Source: Hungatella sp. UBA5982 | Lineage (GTDB): Bacteria > Bacillota > Clostridia > Lachnospirales > Lachnospiraceae | Length of the DNA: 6,215 nucleotides | Direction: 5' to 3' | NCBI GenBank assembly: GCA_002429965.1 | Contig: DJBG01000232.1 | Coordinates: 1,412 to 7,626, forward strand | Shown: one piece after another, positions 1 to 5,468 of the stretch | Numbering within the stretch: the first letter of the stretch is position 1 | Layout: every line of letters begins with the position of its first letter | Program-made: the position numbers and the translations under genes | Notes under the pieces: generated by a model | The model's database searches: none | What the model saw: the letters and a program-made list of their open reading frames with translations, nothing else | What the model was told of the DNA's origin: nothing

Positions 1-2
1 AA

Positions 3-137
3 ACAATACCGGAGTCCAATGTTATAATGGCTAATGGAAAACATTATGTGGTAAAAGAAAGTGTTGATGAGATCATTGACCGGGTGATTGAATTCCAAGC
101 CCAAATATATGCGCGTGCGCAGAAAAAGAACGTTTAA
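3..137 (+). CDS. flbD: FlbD/SwrD family flagellar protein, 3' part only
   Basis: The 44 C-terminal residues of an open frame run in from before the window and stop at TAA 135-137. The segment NVIMANGKHYVVKESVDEII (about residues 6-25 of the fragment) matches the end of the small FlbD family: a turn of the type NGKxYVVKE followed by a short helix. The family is normally about 60-75 residues, so roughly a third is missing upstream. In Bacillus subtilis the homologue is called SwrD and is needed for full motor power in swarming. Its usual place directly before motA/motB, seen here with a 33-base gap, fits a role connected with the stator. The C-terminus ends in a basic tail (RAQKKNV). The family call is firm because sequence and position agree; the biochemical function is not known in detail. 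Confidence 0.88.
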   Translation, partial: TIPESNVIMANGKHYVVKESVDEIIDRVIEFQAQIYARAQKKNV

Positions 138-154
138 TCCAGGTACTGCCTGGA
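138..154 (+). other. small hairpin between flbD and motA
   Basis: TCCAGG (138-143) pairs with CCTGGA (149-154) across the 5-base loop TACTG. It begins just after the flbD stop codon and ends 5 bases before the motA Shine-Dalgarno. No T-run follows, so it is not an intrinsic terminator. It might influence mRNA processing or stability between the genes, but a 6-bp stem of this kind can also arise by chance. Confidence 0.3.
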
Positions 155-170
155 ATATAGGAGGTTACTT

Positions 171-977
171 ATGGATGTATCATTGATCGTTGGCTGGGTG
201 CTGGGAATCATATTGATTGTCTACGGAATCGGCGCTGAGAAGCTGATAAATTTCTTGGACATGCCCAGTGTTATCATTGTAGTCGGAGGTACGGCGGCAG
301 CGTTGATAGCCAGCTTTCCATTTAAAACCCTGGCGCAGATTCCAAAACACATCGGAATAATGATCAGCTCCAATCGGTACAATTCGGAAGCCGTTATTCA
401 TACCCTGGTGGATATGGCGAAAACGGCAAGAAAAAAGGGGCTTTTGGTTCTGGAAGAGCAGGCTGCTGCCATTAAGGATCCTTTTCTAAAACAGAGCGTA
501 ATGCTGATTGTAGACGCCATGGATGCGGAAAAGATCAGAGAGATGCTGGAAAGTGAAGTTGCAGCCATGATGGACCGCCACGAGCAGGATGTCAGTATCT
601 ATGATAGGGGGTCAGGAGTGGCTCCGGCCTTCGGAATGATTGGCACGCTGGTAGGATTGGTTAACATGCTAAAAGGTATGGATATGTCGGGAAACGGATC
701 GAACAGCCTTGGGGCTGACATGTCTGTGGCATTGATCACCACCTTTTACGGTTGTATTCTGGCGCATCTGCTGTTCAATCCTATGGGCAAGAAGCTGCGT
801 ATCCGGAATGAGGAAGAAGTTTTGTATAAGCAGATTATTATTGAAGGTGTTTTGTCTATTCAGGCGGGAGATAACCCTAAGTATCTGGAGGAAAAGCTGT
901 TATCTTACCTGTCTCAGAAGCAGCAGGGAAAGATTACAAAGAAAAAACCAGAAGAAGGAAGCGTAAATCCTGAATAA
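171..977 (+). CDS. motA: flagellar motor stator protein MotA
   Basis: MotA is the membrane subunit of the stator, which with MotB conducts ions and drives the rotor. The 268 residues match the family length. Hydrophobic segments lie at about 2-20, 32-50, 150-168 and 184-203, as expected for four membrane helices. The cytoplasmic loop has the TARKKGLLVLEEQ block, in which R87 and E95/E96 correspond to the charged residues that contact FliG in enterobacterial MotA. The two conserved prolines of the torque cycle are P152 (in GVAPAFGMIGTLVGL) and P204 (in LLFNPMGKKL). The start is ATG with AGGAGGT (159-165) 5 bases upstream. The tail after about 250 is rich in K, Q and E. It lies 33 bases after flbD and is followed by motB after an 83-base gap. 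Whether the pair uses H+ or Na+ cannot be decided safely from sequence. Confidence 0.97.
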   Translation: MDVSLIVGWVLGIILIVYGIGAEKLINFLDMPSVIIVVGGTAAALIASFPFKTLAQIPKHIGIMISSNRYNSEAVIHTLVDMAKTARKKGLLVLEEQAAAIKDPFLKQSVMLIVDAMDAEKIREMLESEVAAMMDRHEQDVSIYDRGSGVAPAFGMIGTLVGLVNMLKGMDMSGNGSNSLGADMSVALITTFYGCILAHLLFNPMGKKLRIRNEEEVLYKQIIIEGVLSIQAGDNPKYLEEKLLSYLSQKQQGKITKKKPEEGSVNPE

Positions 978-1050
978 TCGGATTGCAAAAGGGGAGCACT
1001 TTAAGGGCATACCTTGATGCCAAAAGAACATGGGTAGGAAAGAGGAAAAC

Positions 1051-1056
1051 AGGTGG
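1051..1056 (+). promoter_or_regulatory. ribosome binding site fixing the motB start
   Basis: AGGTGG, one mismatch from AGGAGG, lies 4 bases before ATG 1061. The frame is open further upstream to a TTG at 983, but that codon has no Shine-Dalgarno, and the extra 26 residues (basic, Gly/Lys-rich) are unlike any MotB N-terminus. The ATG is therefore preferred. The preceding 83-base gap also holds a weak 5-bp inverted repeat, GGCAT (1006-1010) with ATGCC (1017-1021), of doubtful meaning. Confidence 0.75.
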
Positions 1057-1060
1057 TTGT

Positions 1061-1828
1061 ATGATAAAAAGAAATAAGCAGCCGGAAGAAATTGGAAGCT
1101 GGATGGATACATATGGGGACATGGTTACATTGCTGCTGTGTTTCTTTGTACTTTTGTATTCCATGTCCTCCATGGATCAAAGCAAATGGAAGAAACTGGT
1201 ACAGAGCTTTAATCCCAGTGCTCTGGAAAGCATAGAGTCCAAAGCCAATGAAAGCGAGGGGGAATTCCGTGGAGACCCGACAAAAGAAGAGGTCACGGAT
1301 TTTGATGCACTGTATACGGCTCTGAAACAGGTAGTTGAAGAGAGAGGAATGCAGGAATCCGTAGAAATTACCCGCGGAGACGGTTTCACTTTTATTTCAT
1401 TCCGCGACAAAGTATTTTTTGACGGGGATAGTTCTGTGCTCCGGCAGGAAGGCAAGGACATCCTTGAGCAGTTTGCCGCCGCTATGACGCAGGTGGATTC
1501 TTCCATAAAAGAAGTGCAGGTATTGGGGCACACCTCCCAGGGAGACCCAAACAGGCCCAATAATGTCCGCAATGACAGGATGCTTTCCGCTCAGCGTTCC
1601 GCTGAGGTTGTTATCTTTCTCCAAAGCAGACATGCTGTTTCACCGGAAAAACTGGTGGGCACCAGCTATGGCCAGTTCCGTCCCGTTGCGCCTTTTGATA
1701 CGGAAGATGGGAGGGCGCAGAACCGCCGCGTGGAAATATTGATAACCAAGAATGATACGGTAGAAAAATCCCTGGAAGAGTATTACAACCAGATATATCA
1801 GGATTATCAGAACGTGCCGGGTAATTAA
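1061..1828 (+). CDS. motB: flagellar motor stator protein MotB, OmpA-like C-terminus
   Basis: MotB is the peptidoglycan-anchored stator subunit and carries the essential ion-binding aspartate. From ATG 1061 the protein has 255 residues, normal for the family. A short basic N-terminus (1-13) leads into the single membrane helix, about 18-38. At its start lies D20 in TYGDMVTLLLCFFVLLYSMSS, the equivalent of Asp32 of E. coli MotB. A charged linker (about 39-100) with plug/linker character precedes an OmpA-like domain at about 117-229, with GHTSQG (156-161), NDRMLSAQRS (171-180) and the terminal GQFRPVAPFDTEDGRAQNRRVEILI block (204-228). The Asp that usually follows GHT is Ser159 here, while Arg179 is kept. 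A Tyr/Gln-rich tail follows (240-250). motA lies upstream and fliM 23 bases downstream, with no fliL between them. Confidence 0.96.
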   Translation: MIKRNKQPEEIGSWMDTYGDMVTLLLCFFVLLYSMSSMDQSKWKKLVQSFNPSALESIESKANESEGEFRGDPTKEEVTDFDALYTALKQVVEERGMQESVEITRGDGFTFISFRDKVFFDGDSSVLRQEGKDILEQFAAAMTQVDSSIKEVQVLGHTSQGDPNRPNNVRNDRMLSAQRSAEVVIFLQSRHAVSPEKLVGTSYGQFRPVAPFDTEDGRAQNRRVEILITKNDTVEKSLEEYYNQIYQDYQNVPGN

Positions 1829-1838
1829 AAAATGAAGC

Positions 1839-1843
1839 GGGAG
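1839..1843 (+). promoter_or_regulatory. ribosome binding site fixing the fliM start
   Basis: GGGAG lies 8 bases before ATG 1852. An in-frame GTG at 1843 would add three residues (VKQ), but it overlaps this site and has no Shine-Dalgarno of its own. The ATG is therefore taken as the fliM start. Confidence 0.7.
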
Positions 1844-1851
1844 TGAAACAA

Positions 1852-2871
1852 ATGGCTGAAGTATTATCCCAAAATCAAATTGATGCGCTGCTCAATTCCC
1901 TGCAGGGAACAGATGAGCTGAGCCAGGAGATTGAAAAAAAAGAAGATGAATTAAAATATAGGAAATATGATTTTTACAGTCCTAAAAAATTTACGAAGGA
2001 CAGGCTTAAAGTTTTAGGCAGTATATTCGACAATTATTCCAGAATTGCAGGTTCCCAGATCAACAGCCTGTTTAGGACTTCCAGCGAACTGTCAGTTGTT
2101 ACGGTAGAGGAGCAGCGGTATTATGAATTCAGTAACGCCCTCAGCGATAATGATGTCCTTACCCTTGTCAATGTGTCTTTGCCGGATCATTCCAAGAATC
2201 CGCCGCTTTTGATCAATACAAGTATGCCATTAATGCTTAGTTTAATCGACCGCACGCTTGGAGGCGTGGGGAAGGAAACCAATGTTGGCCTGTCCTATGC
2301 CTATACGGAAATTGAGATGGCCCTGTACCGCAGAGTGATCCAATATGTGATAGGACCATTAAAGGATTCCTGGTCAAGTTATATTAATCTGAATTTTGAA
2401 CTGGACAGGCTGGAGGAAAATCCCGGCATGTTTCAGGAAATCGGTGTGGATGAAACCATAGTAATTGTCGTCATTGATGTGGAAATGGAAGGCTGCTCTG
2501 GAAGACTCAGTCTCTGCATTCCGGGAAATCTCCTTATGAATACATTCAGCATTATAGATAAGCGGAGAGCCAGTGCCATGGGAGATGAAGAGAACAGCCA
2601 GGATACGAAGCTTGAAATCTTAAACAACATCAGGGCCTCTGACTTAATGATCCGTGCTAAGGTTGGAGAATCTGCCATTACTCTTGATGATGTTTATAAT
2701 CTTCATGTGGGAGATGTCATCAACTTAGGAACGCCTAAGGAATCCGACATCAAACTGTATGTGGAAGACCAGCCATGGTTTAAGGGACAGTTAGGTGTTC
2801 ACAAAAGAAATACGGCGGTACGTATTGAAGGTCTTGTAGAAGAAGGAAATAACCAGGCCGGTGAAAGCTGA
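1852..2871 (+). CDS. fliM: flagellar motor switch protein FliM
   Basis: FliM is the C-ring protein that binds CheY-P and changes rotation. From ATG 1852 it has 339 residues, typical of the family. The N-terminal CheY-P-binding peptide is LSQNQIDALLNSL (5-17); the common form is LSQxEIDALL, so the usual Glu is Gln9 here. A linker (18-45) leads to the CheC-like middle domain, about 48-235, with the FliG-contacting GGVG motif at 137-140 (LIDRTLGGVGKET). The phosphatase residues of CheC are not evident there, as expected for FliM. The C-terminal SpoA domain (about 253-330) contains VGESAITLDDVYNLHVGDVI. It sits 23 bases after motB and 48 bases before cheY. In many Firmicutes fliL precedes and fliY follows fliM; here neither is adjacent. 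Confidence 0.97.
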   Translation: MAEVLSQNQIDALLNSLQGTDELSQEIEKKEDELKYRKYDFYSPKKFTKDRLKVLGSIFDNYSRIAGSQINSLFRTSSELSVVTVEEQRYYEFSNALSDNDVLTLVNVSLPDHSKNPPLLINTSMPLMLSLIDRTLGGVGKETNVGLSYAYTEIEMALYRRVIQYVIGPLKDSWSSYINLNFELDRLEENPGMFQEIGVDETIVIVVIDVEMEGCSGRLSLCIPGNLLMNTFSIIDKRRASAMGDEENSQDTKLEILNNIRASDLMIRAKVGESAITLDDVYNLHVGDVINLGTPKESDIKLYVEDQPWFKGQLGVHKRNTAVRIEGLVEEGNNQAGES

Positions 2872-2919
2872 GTCAGGGATTATATAAAGAATTAAGGATA
2901 ATAAAGGAGATGCAAAAAA

Positions 2920-3279
2920 ATGGCGAAAATATTATTGGTAGATGATGCGGCATTTATGAGAATGATGATTAAGGATACGTTGTCAAAAAATGGATATACC
3001 GATTTATACGAGGCGTCTGACGGAGCTCAGGCTGTGCAGATGTTTTCTGAAATCACACCGGATCTTGTAATCATGGACATTACAATGCCTAACATGGATG
3101 GTCTGGAAGCATTAAAATTGATAAAGGCGAAATCCCCGGATGCAGCGGTTGTTATGTGCTCTGCCATGGGACAGGAGAGCATGGTAATCGAAGCGATCAA
3201 ATCAGGTGCTAAAGATTTTATTGTAAAGCCCTTTAAACCGGACAGAATTCTTAAAACTGTCACAGGCATTATCGGTTAG
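2920..3279 (+). CDS. cheY: chemotaxis response regulator CheY
   Basis: CheY is a single-domain receiver of 119 residues. When phosphorylated by CheA it binds the switch (FliM, and FliY in Bacillus-type systems). The acidic pocket is D8-D9, the phosphoacceptor is D53 (IMDITMP), the switch Ser is S81 (MCSAMGQ), the aromatic switch position is F100 and the conserved Lys is K103 (FIVKPF). The segments LLVDDAAFMRMMIKDTL and MCSAMGQESMVIEAIKSGAKDFIVKPF closely resemble B. subtilis CheY, which separates it from other receiver proteins. There is no output domain. AGGAGA (2905-2910) lies 9 bases before the ATG, and a run of seven A (2914-2920) leads into the start codon. It lies between fliM and flgC, within the switch gene block. 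Confidence 0.96.
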   Translation: MAKILLVDDAAFMRMMIKDTLSKNGYTDLYEASDGAQAVQMFSEITPDLVIMDITMPNMDGLEALKLIKAKSPDAAVVMCSAMGQESMVIEAIKSGAKDFIVKPFKPDRILKTVTGIIG

Positions 3280-3302
3280 TTATACCGTAGAGGAGGGGAC
3301 AA

Positions 3303-3749
3303 ATGTCATTTTTAAGTTCCATGAACATTAGTGCGTCGGCAATGACCGCCCAGCGTCTTCGGTTGGATGTTGCATCGGAGAACATTGCGAATATTGATAC
3401 GACGAGGACAGAAGCAGGTGGGCCTTACCAGAGAAAAATGGTGGTGCTTGAATCCAGGAATGAGAATAACTTCCGAAAAATTATGATGAATGCAGCCGGC
3501 ATAAGCAGGCAGCAGAGCACAGGAGGTGTCAGAGTTTCACAGATAGTGGAAGACACCAGTCCCTTAAAGTCCGTTTACAATCCGGAACATCCGGATGCGG
3601 ATGAAAACGGCTATGTGCAGATGCCTAATGTGGATTTGCTAAAAGAAACAGTAGACAGTATGTCTGCATACCGGTCCTATGAGGCCAACATAACAGCATT
3701 TAATGCCATAAAGATGATGGCCTCCAAGGCATTGGAAATTGGAAAGTAA
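3303..3749 (+). CDS. flgC: flagellar basal-body rod protein FlgC
   Basis: FlgC is a proximal rod protein, exported by the flagellar type III apparatus and assembled into the drive shaft. The 148 residues match the usual 135-150. The N-terminal rod signature is NISASAMTAQRLRLDVASENIANIDTTRT (8-36), followed by GGPYQRK (39-45). The C-terminal hallmark includes VYNPEHPDADENGYVQMPNV (91-110) and ends SAYRSYEANITAFNAIKMMASKALEIGK (121-148). The conserved heptad-rich ends can polymerise as in other rod proteins. A strong AGGAGGGG (3291-3298) lies 4 bases before the ATG. Both ends and the length are intact, so nothing suggests decay. The place is odd: flgC is normally between flgB and fliE at the head of the cluster, yet here it lies 23 bases after cheY and 49 bases before fliY. 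It may be a relocated single copy or a second copy. Confidence 0.95.
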   Translation: MSFLSSMNISASAMTAQRLRLDVASENIANIDTTRTEAGGPYQRKMVVLESRNENNFRKIMMNAAGISRQQSTGGVRVSQIVEDTSPLKSVYNPEHPDADENGYVQMPNVDLLKETVDSMSAYRSYEANITAFNAIKMMASKALEIGK

Positions 3750-3798
3750 GGCGTGACTTGGCATAGAGGGCTAATGAGTATAAAGGGAGAAAAGTTGT

Positions 3799-5082
3799 AT
3801 GGATTCAAAGAATTTTAGCGCATTTGAAATTGATGCCATAGGTGAAATACTGAATATAAGCCTTGGTGCCTCGGCCACTGCAGTATCTACCATGCTCAAT
3901 GCCAGAGTTGATATTACCACACCGATAGTAAGGGTATTATCAAAGGAAGAATTTGAAATTTCAAACCTGGAACCGGCAGTAGGGGTGGAGATTACATATA
4001 TTGCAGGACTTAGCGGAAGCAATCTTATGCTTTTAAAGAGGCATGATGTAAAAGTGATTGTGGATATGCTCATGGGCATGGAAACGCCGGAGGAAGAATT
4101 TGAATTAAATGAACTGAATATCAGTGCCATCTGTGAAGTTATGAATCAGATGATGGGGGCCTCTGCCACGGCACTGTCCGAATTTTTAGGCAAGGTCGTT
4201 AATATTTCGACGCCCAGTTCTTTTGAGATCGGTGATGTGGAGGATTTCAAAGAAAAATATTATAACACTGAAGAATTCATGGTGGTGGTCGGGTTTACCT
4301 TAAAAATTGCGGACCAGTTGGAAAGTGAATTTATTAACGTAATGTCTCTTGATCTTGCAAAGGATCTGGTTAGGGGATTTTTGCCCGAGGATATGCTGGA
4401 ACCGATTCCGGAGCCTGAACCTGAACCAATCCCGGAACCGATACAAATTCCGGAACCAGTCATAGAGACGAAAACGGAATTAAGGGAGCCGGCTTCAGGC
4501 GGAGTCTTATCTCAGGAAGAGATTGAAAAGCTGTTGTCAGGCAGCTTTGGAGGCGAAGAGCCGATAAATGCTGTACAGCCTGCCGACAGGGAGACGGCTG
4601 GAGGAAGTCATGAAATACCTCAGACGACAGGAGATAACCAGATGGCAGTACAGCAGATGATGGATCAGATACAGAAGCAGCAGCAGATGATGAGTCAAAT
4701 GCAACAGATGATATCGCAGCTGCAAAGCGAACAGCAAAATATGAAAAAAACAGGATCTCCGGAACCTAAAACCATAAATGTGAAACCTATCCCCCAAAAC
4801 AGCTTAAGAGACGGGGGCAATGGATTTGAGGAGCAGGAAGAAAACCGGGAACTGATTATGGGAGTGCCTCTTGAGGTGTCTGTTGAAATCGGCAGAACCA
4901 GAAAGCTGGTAAAGGAAATTCTTGAATTCACCAAAGGGTCTCTTGTTATCCTTGATAAGCTGGCAGGAGAGCAGGTTGATTTATATGTAAATGGCCGCTG
5001 CATTGCGAAAGGCGATGTTGTGGTTGTAGATGACAATTTTGGCATCCGTATTACAGAGATTACTAAAAAGAGCGGAGAATAG
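3799..5082 (+). CDS. fliY: flagellar motor switch phosphatase FliY (CheC-CheC-linker-SpoA/FliN)
   Basis: FliY is a C-ring protein that joins a CheY-P phosphatase to a FliN-type module. The 427 residues are longer than B. subtilis FliY (378, from memory). Two CheC repeats fill about 1-195, and each fits D/S-x3-E-x2-N-x22-P exactly: D12, E16, N19, P42 and S109, E113, N116, P139. Both phosphatase sites therefore look competent. A Pro-Glu linker (201-220) follows, then LSQEEIEKLLSG (237-248), a CheY-binding-like peptide that in other FliY proteins stands at the N-terminus. A Gln/Met-rich helix, probably a coiled coil, spans about 281-316. The SpoA/FliN domain covers about 349-423 (GVPLEVSVEIGRTRKLVKEILE, LDKLAGEQVDLYVNG, NFGIRITEI). 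The start is ATG with GGGAG (3785-3789) 9 bases upstream. fliO follows 17 bases after the stop. Confidence 0.95.
   Translation: MDSKNFSAFEIDAIGEILNISLGASATAVSTMLNARVDITTPIVRVLSKEEFEISNLEPAVGVEITYIAGLSGSNLMLLKRHDVKVIVDMLMGMETPEEEFELNELNISAICEVMNQMMGASATALSEFLGKVVNISTPSSFEIGDVEDFKEKYYNTEEFMVVVGFTLKIADQLESEFINVMSLDLAKDLVRGFLPEDMLEPIPEPEPEPIPEPIQIPEPVIETKTELREPASGGVLSQEEIEKLLSGSFGGEEPINAVQPADRETAGGSHEIPQTTGDNQMAVQQMMDQIQKQQQMMSQMQQMISQLQSEQQNMKKTGSPEPKTINVKPIPQNSLRDGGNGFEEQEENRELIMGVPLEVSVEIGRTRKLVKEILEFTKGSLVILDKLAGEQVDLYVNGRCIAKGDVVVVDDNFGIRITEITKKSGE
4399..4458 (+). repeat. Pro-Glu repeat in the FliY linker
   Basis: This segment encodes residues 201-220 of FliY, built from EPIP, EPEP and IPEP units with Pro at about every second or third position. 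Such stretches are extended and fairly stiff. It probably acts as a spacer between the CheC phosphatase part and the downstream SpoA part. The underlying bases are an imperfect repeat of GAACCG/GAACCT/CCGGAG-like codon pairs. Confidence 0.8.
4507..4542 (+). other. internal CheY-P-binding-like peptide of FliY
   Basis: This segment encodes LSQEEIEKLLSG (residues 237-248). It matches the FliM/FliY N-terminal consensus LSQxEIDALLxG, differing by E for D and K for A. The real N-terminus of this FliY (MDSKNFSAFEIDAIGE) enters the CheC fold directly and has no such peptide. That the internal copy binds CheY-P is inferred from similarity alone. Confidence 0.65.
4629..4634 (+). promoter_or_regulatory. 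possible internal ribosome binding site in fliY
   Basis: AGGAGA lies 7 bases before an in-frame ATG at 4642 (Met282 of FliY). The same AGGAGAT core serves the cheY start in this window. Initiation here would give a 146-residue protein, 4642-5082, made of the Gln/Met-rich helix and the SpoA domain, close to the length of free-standing FliN. Similar matches can occur by chance in Gly/Glu-rich coding sequence, so this is only a candidate. Confidence 0.4.
4639..4746 (+). repeat. Gln/Met-rich helical segment in FliY
   Basis: This segment encodes residues 281-316 of FliY, dominated by Q and M in patterns such as QQMMDQIQKQQQMMSQMQQM. The regular spacing of M, I and L between Q suggests an amphipathic helix able to form a coiled coil. 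The DNA is an imperfect repeat of CAG and ATG codons. It immediately precedes the SpoA domain and would be the N-terminal region of a product started at 4642. Confidence 0.75.
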
Positions 5083-5083
5083 A

Positions 5084-5090
5084 GAGGAAG
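5084..5090 (+). promoter_or_regulatory. ribosome binding site for the TTG start of fliO
   Basis: GAGGAAG lies 9 bases before TTG 5100, directly after the fliY stop codon (5080-5082). The first in-frame ATG is 40 codons further on and would remove the membrane segment, and an in-frame GTG at 5109 is too far from the site. This supports TTG as the start. Confidence 0.65.
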
Positions 5091-5099
5091 TGGCTGCAT

Positions 5100-5459
5100 T
5101 TGAATAGCGTGATTAGTCTGTTATCAGCGCTGCTCCTTACCGTTGTAATCCTATATTTGAGCTATGTATTTACCAGAAGCCTTGGAAAAGGAATTGGGCT
5201 GAAGCGGGGAGGAACCTGTATGCAGATGTTGGACAGGCTTCCCCTGGGACAGGATAAAGCAATTGCAATCGTCCGTGCAGGGAGTCACTATTATCTTATC
5301 GGCATTGCTTCTTCTCAGATAACTCTTCTTTCTGAACTTTCGGAAGAGGACATACCAGAGGGAGTTTCAGCTCAGACCCCATTTACAGGGGCAGAAGGGT
5401 ATGAAAGCTTTAAAAAACTGTTAAAAAAATATACAGACAGACACAGGGATGATGTGTAA
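5100..5459 (+). CDS. fliO: flagellar biosynthetic protein FliO (FliZ family)
   Basis: FliO is a small membrane protein that assists assembly of the FliP ring of the flagellar type III export gate. The 119 residues have one N-terminal membrane segment, about 4-24 (VISLLSALLLTVVILYLSYVF), then a basic stretch (KGIGLKRGG, 30-38). The family core follows: MQMLDRLPLGQDKAIAIV (41-58), then HYYLIGIASSQITLLSEL (63-80). The C-terminus is charged (KKLLKKYTDRHRDD). Translation starts at TTG, which may keep expression modest. A run of seven A lies at 5423-5429 near the 3' end. The gene lies 17 bases after fliY, and its TAA overlaps the Shine-Dalgarno of fliP. The family is poorly conserved, but length, topology, the core motif and the position before fliP agree. 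Confidence 0.9.
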   Translation: MNSVISLLSALLLTVVILYLSYVFTRSLGKGIGLKRGGTCMQMLDRLPLGQDKAIAIVRAGSHYYLIGIASSQITLLSELSEEDIPEGVSAQTPFTGAEGYESFKKLLKKYTDRHRDDV

Positions 5460-5468
5460 GGAGGAACC

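Noticed and set aside
983..1060. Upstream extension of motB from TTG 983 (26 extra residues)
   Set aside because: No Shine-Dalgarno precedes the TTG, the added residues do not resemble a MotB N-terminus, and ATG 1061 has AGGTGG at a usable distance.
1030..1077. 15-codon reading frame overlapping the motB start (MGRKEENRWLYDKKK)
   Set aside because: It has no ribosome binding site of its own and no recognisable similarity. It is probably chance in an A/G-rich leader.
934..1173. Antisense open frames over motA/motB and other genes
   Set aside because: They are shadows of well-supported + strand genes, without ribosome binding sites or recognisable protein features.
2412..2430. GGAGG before in-frame ATG 2428 within fliM
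   Set aside because: The 11-base spacing is long, and a product starting at Met193 would lack half of the middle domain. It is useful mainly as a reminder that such matches occur by chance.
4560..4567. GCCGATAA, identical to a sigma-28 type -10 element, inside fliY upstream of the possible internal start
   Set aside because: No TAAA-like -35 element lies at the proper distance upstream. The bases are explained by the codons for Glu-Pro-Ile-Asn.
5423..5429. Run of seven A in fliO, possible slippage or frameshift site
   Set aside because: It encodes ordinary Lys codons near the 3' end, the frame is intact, and no second frame continues usefully.
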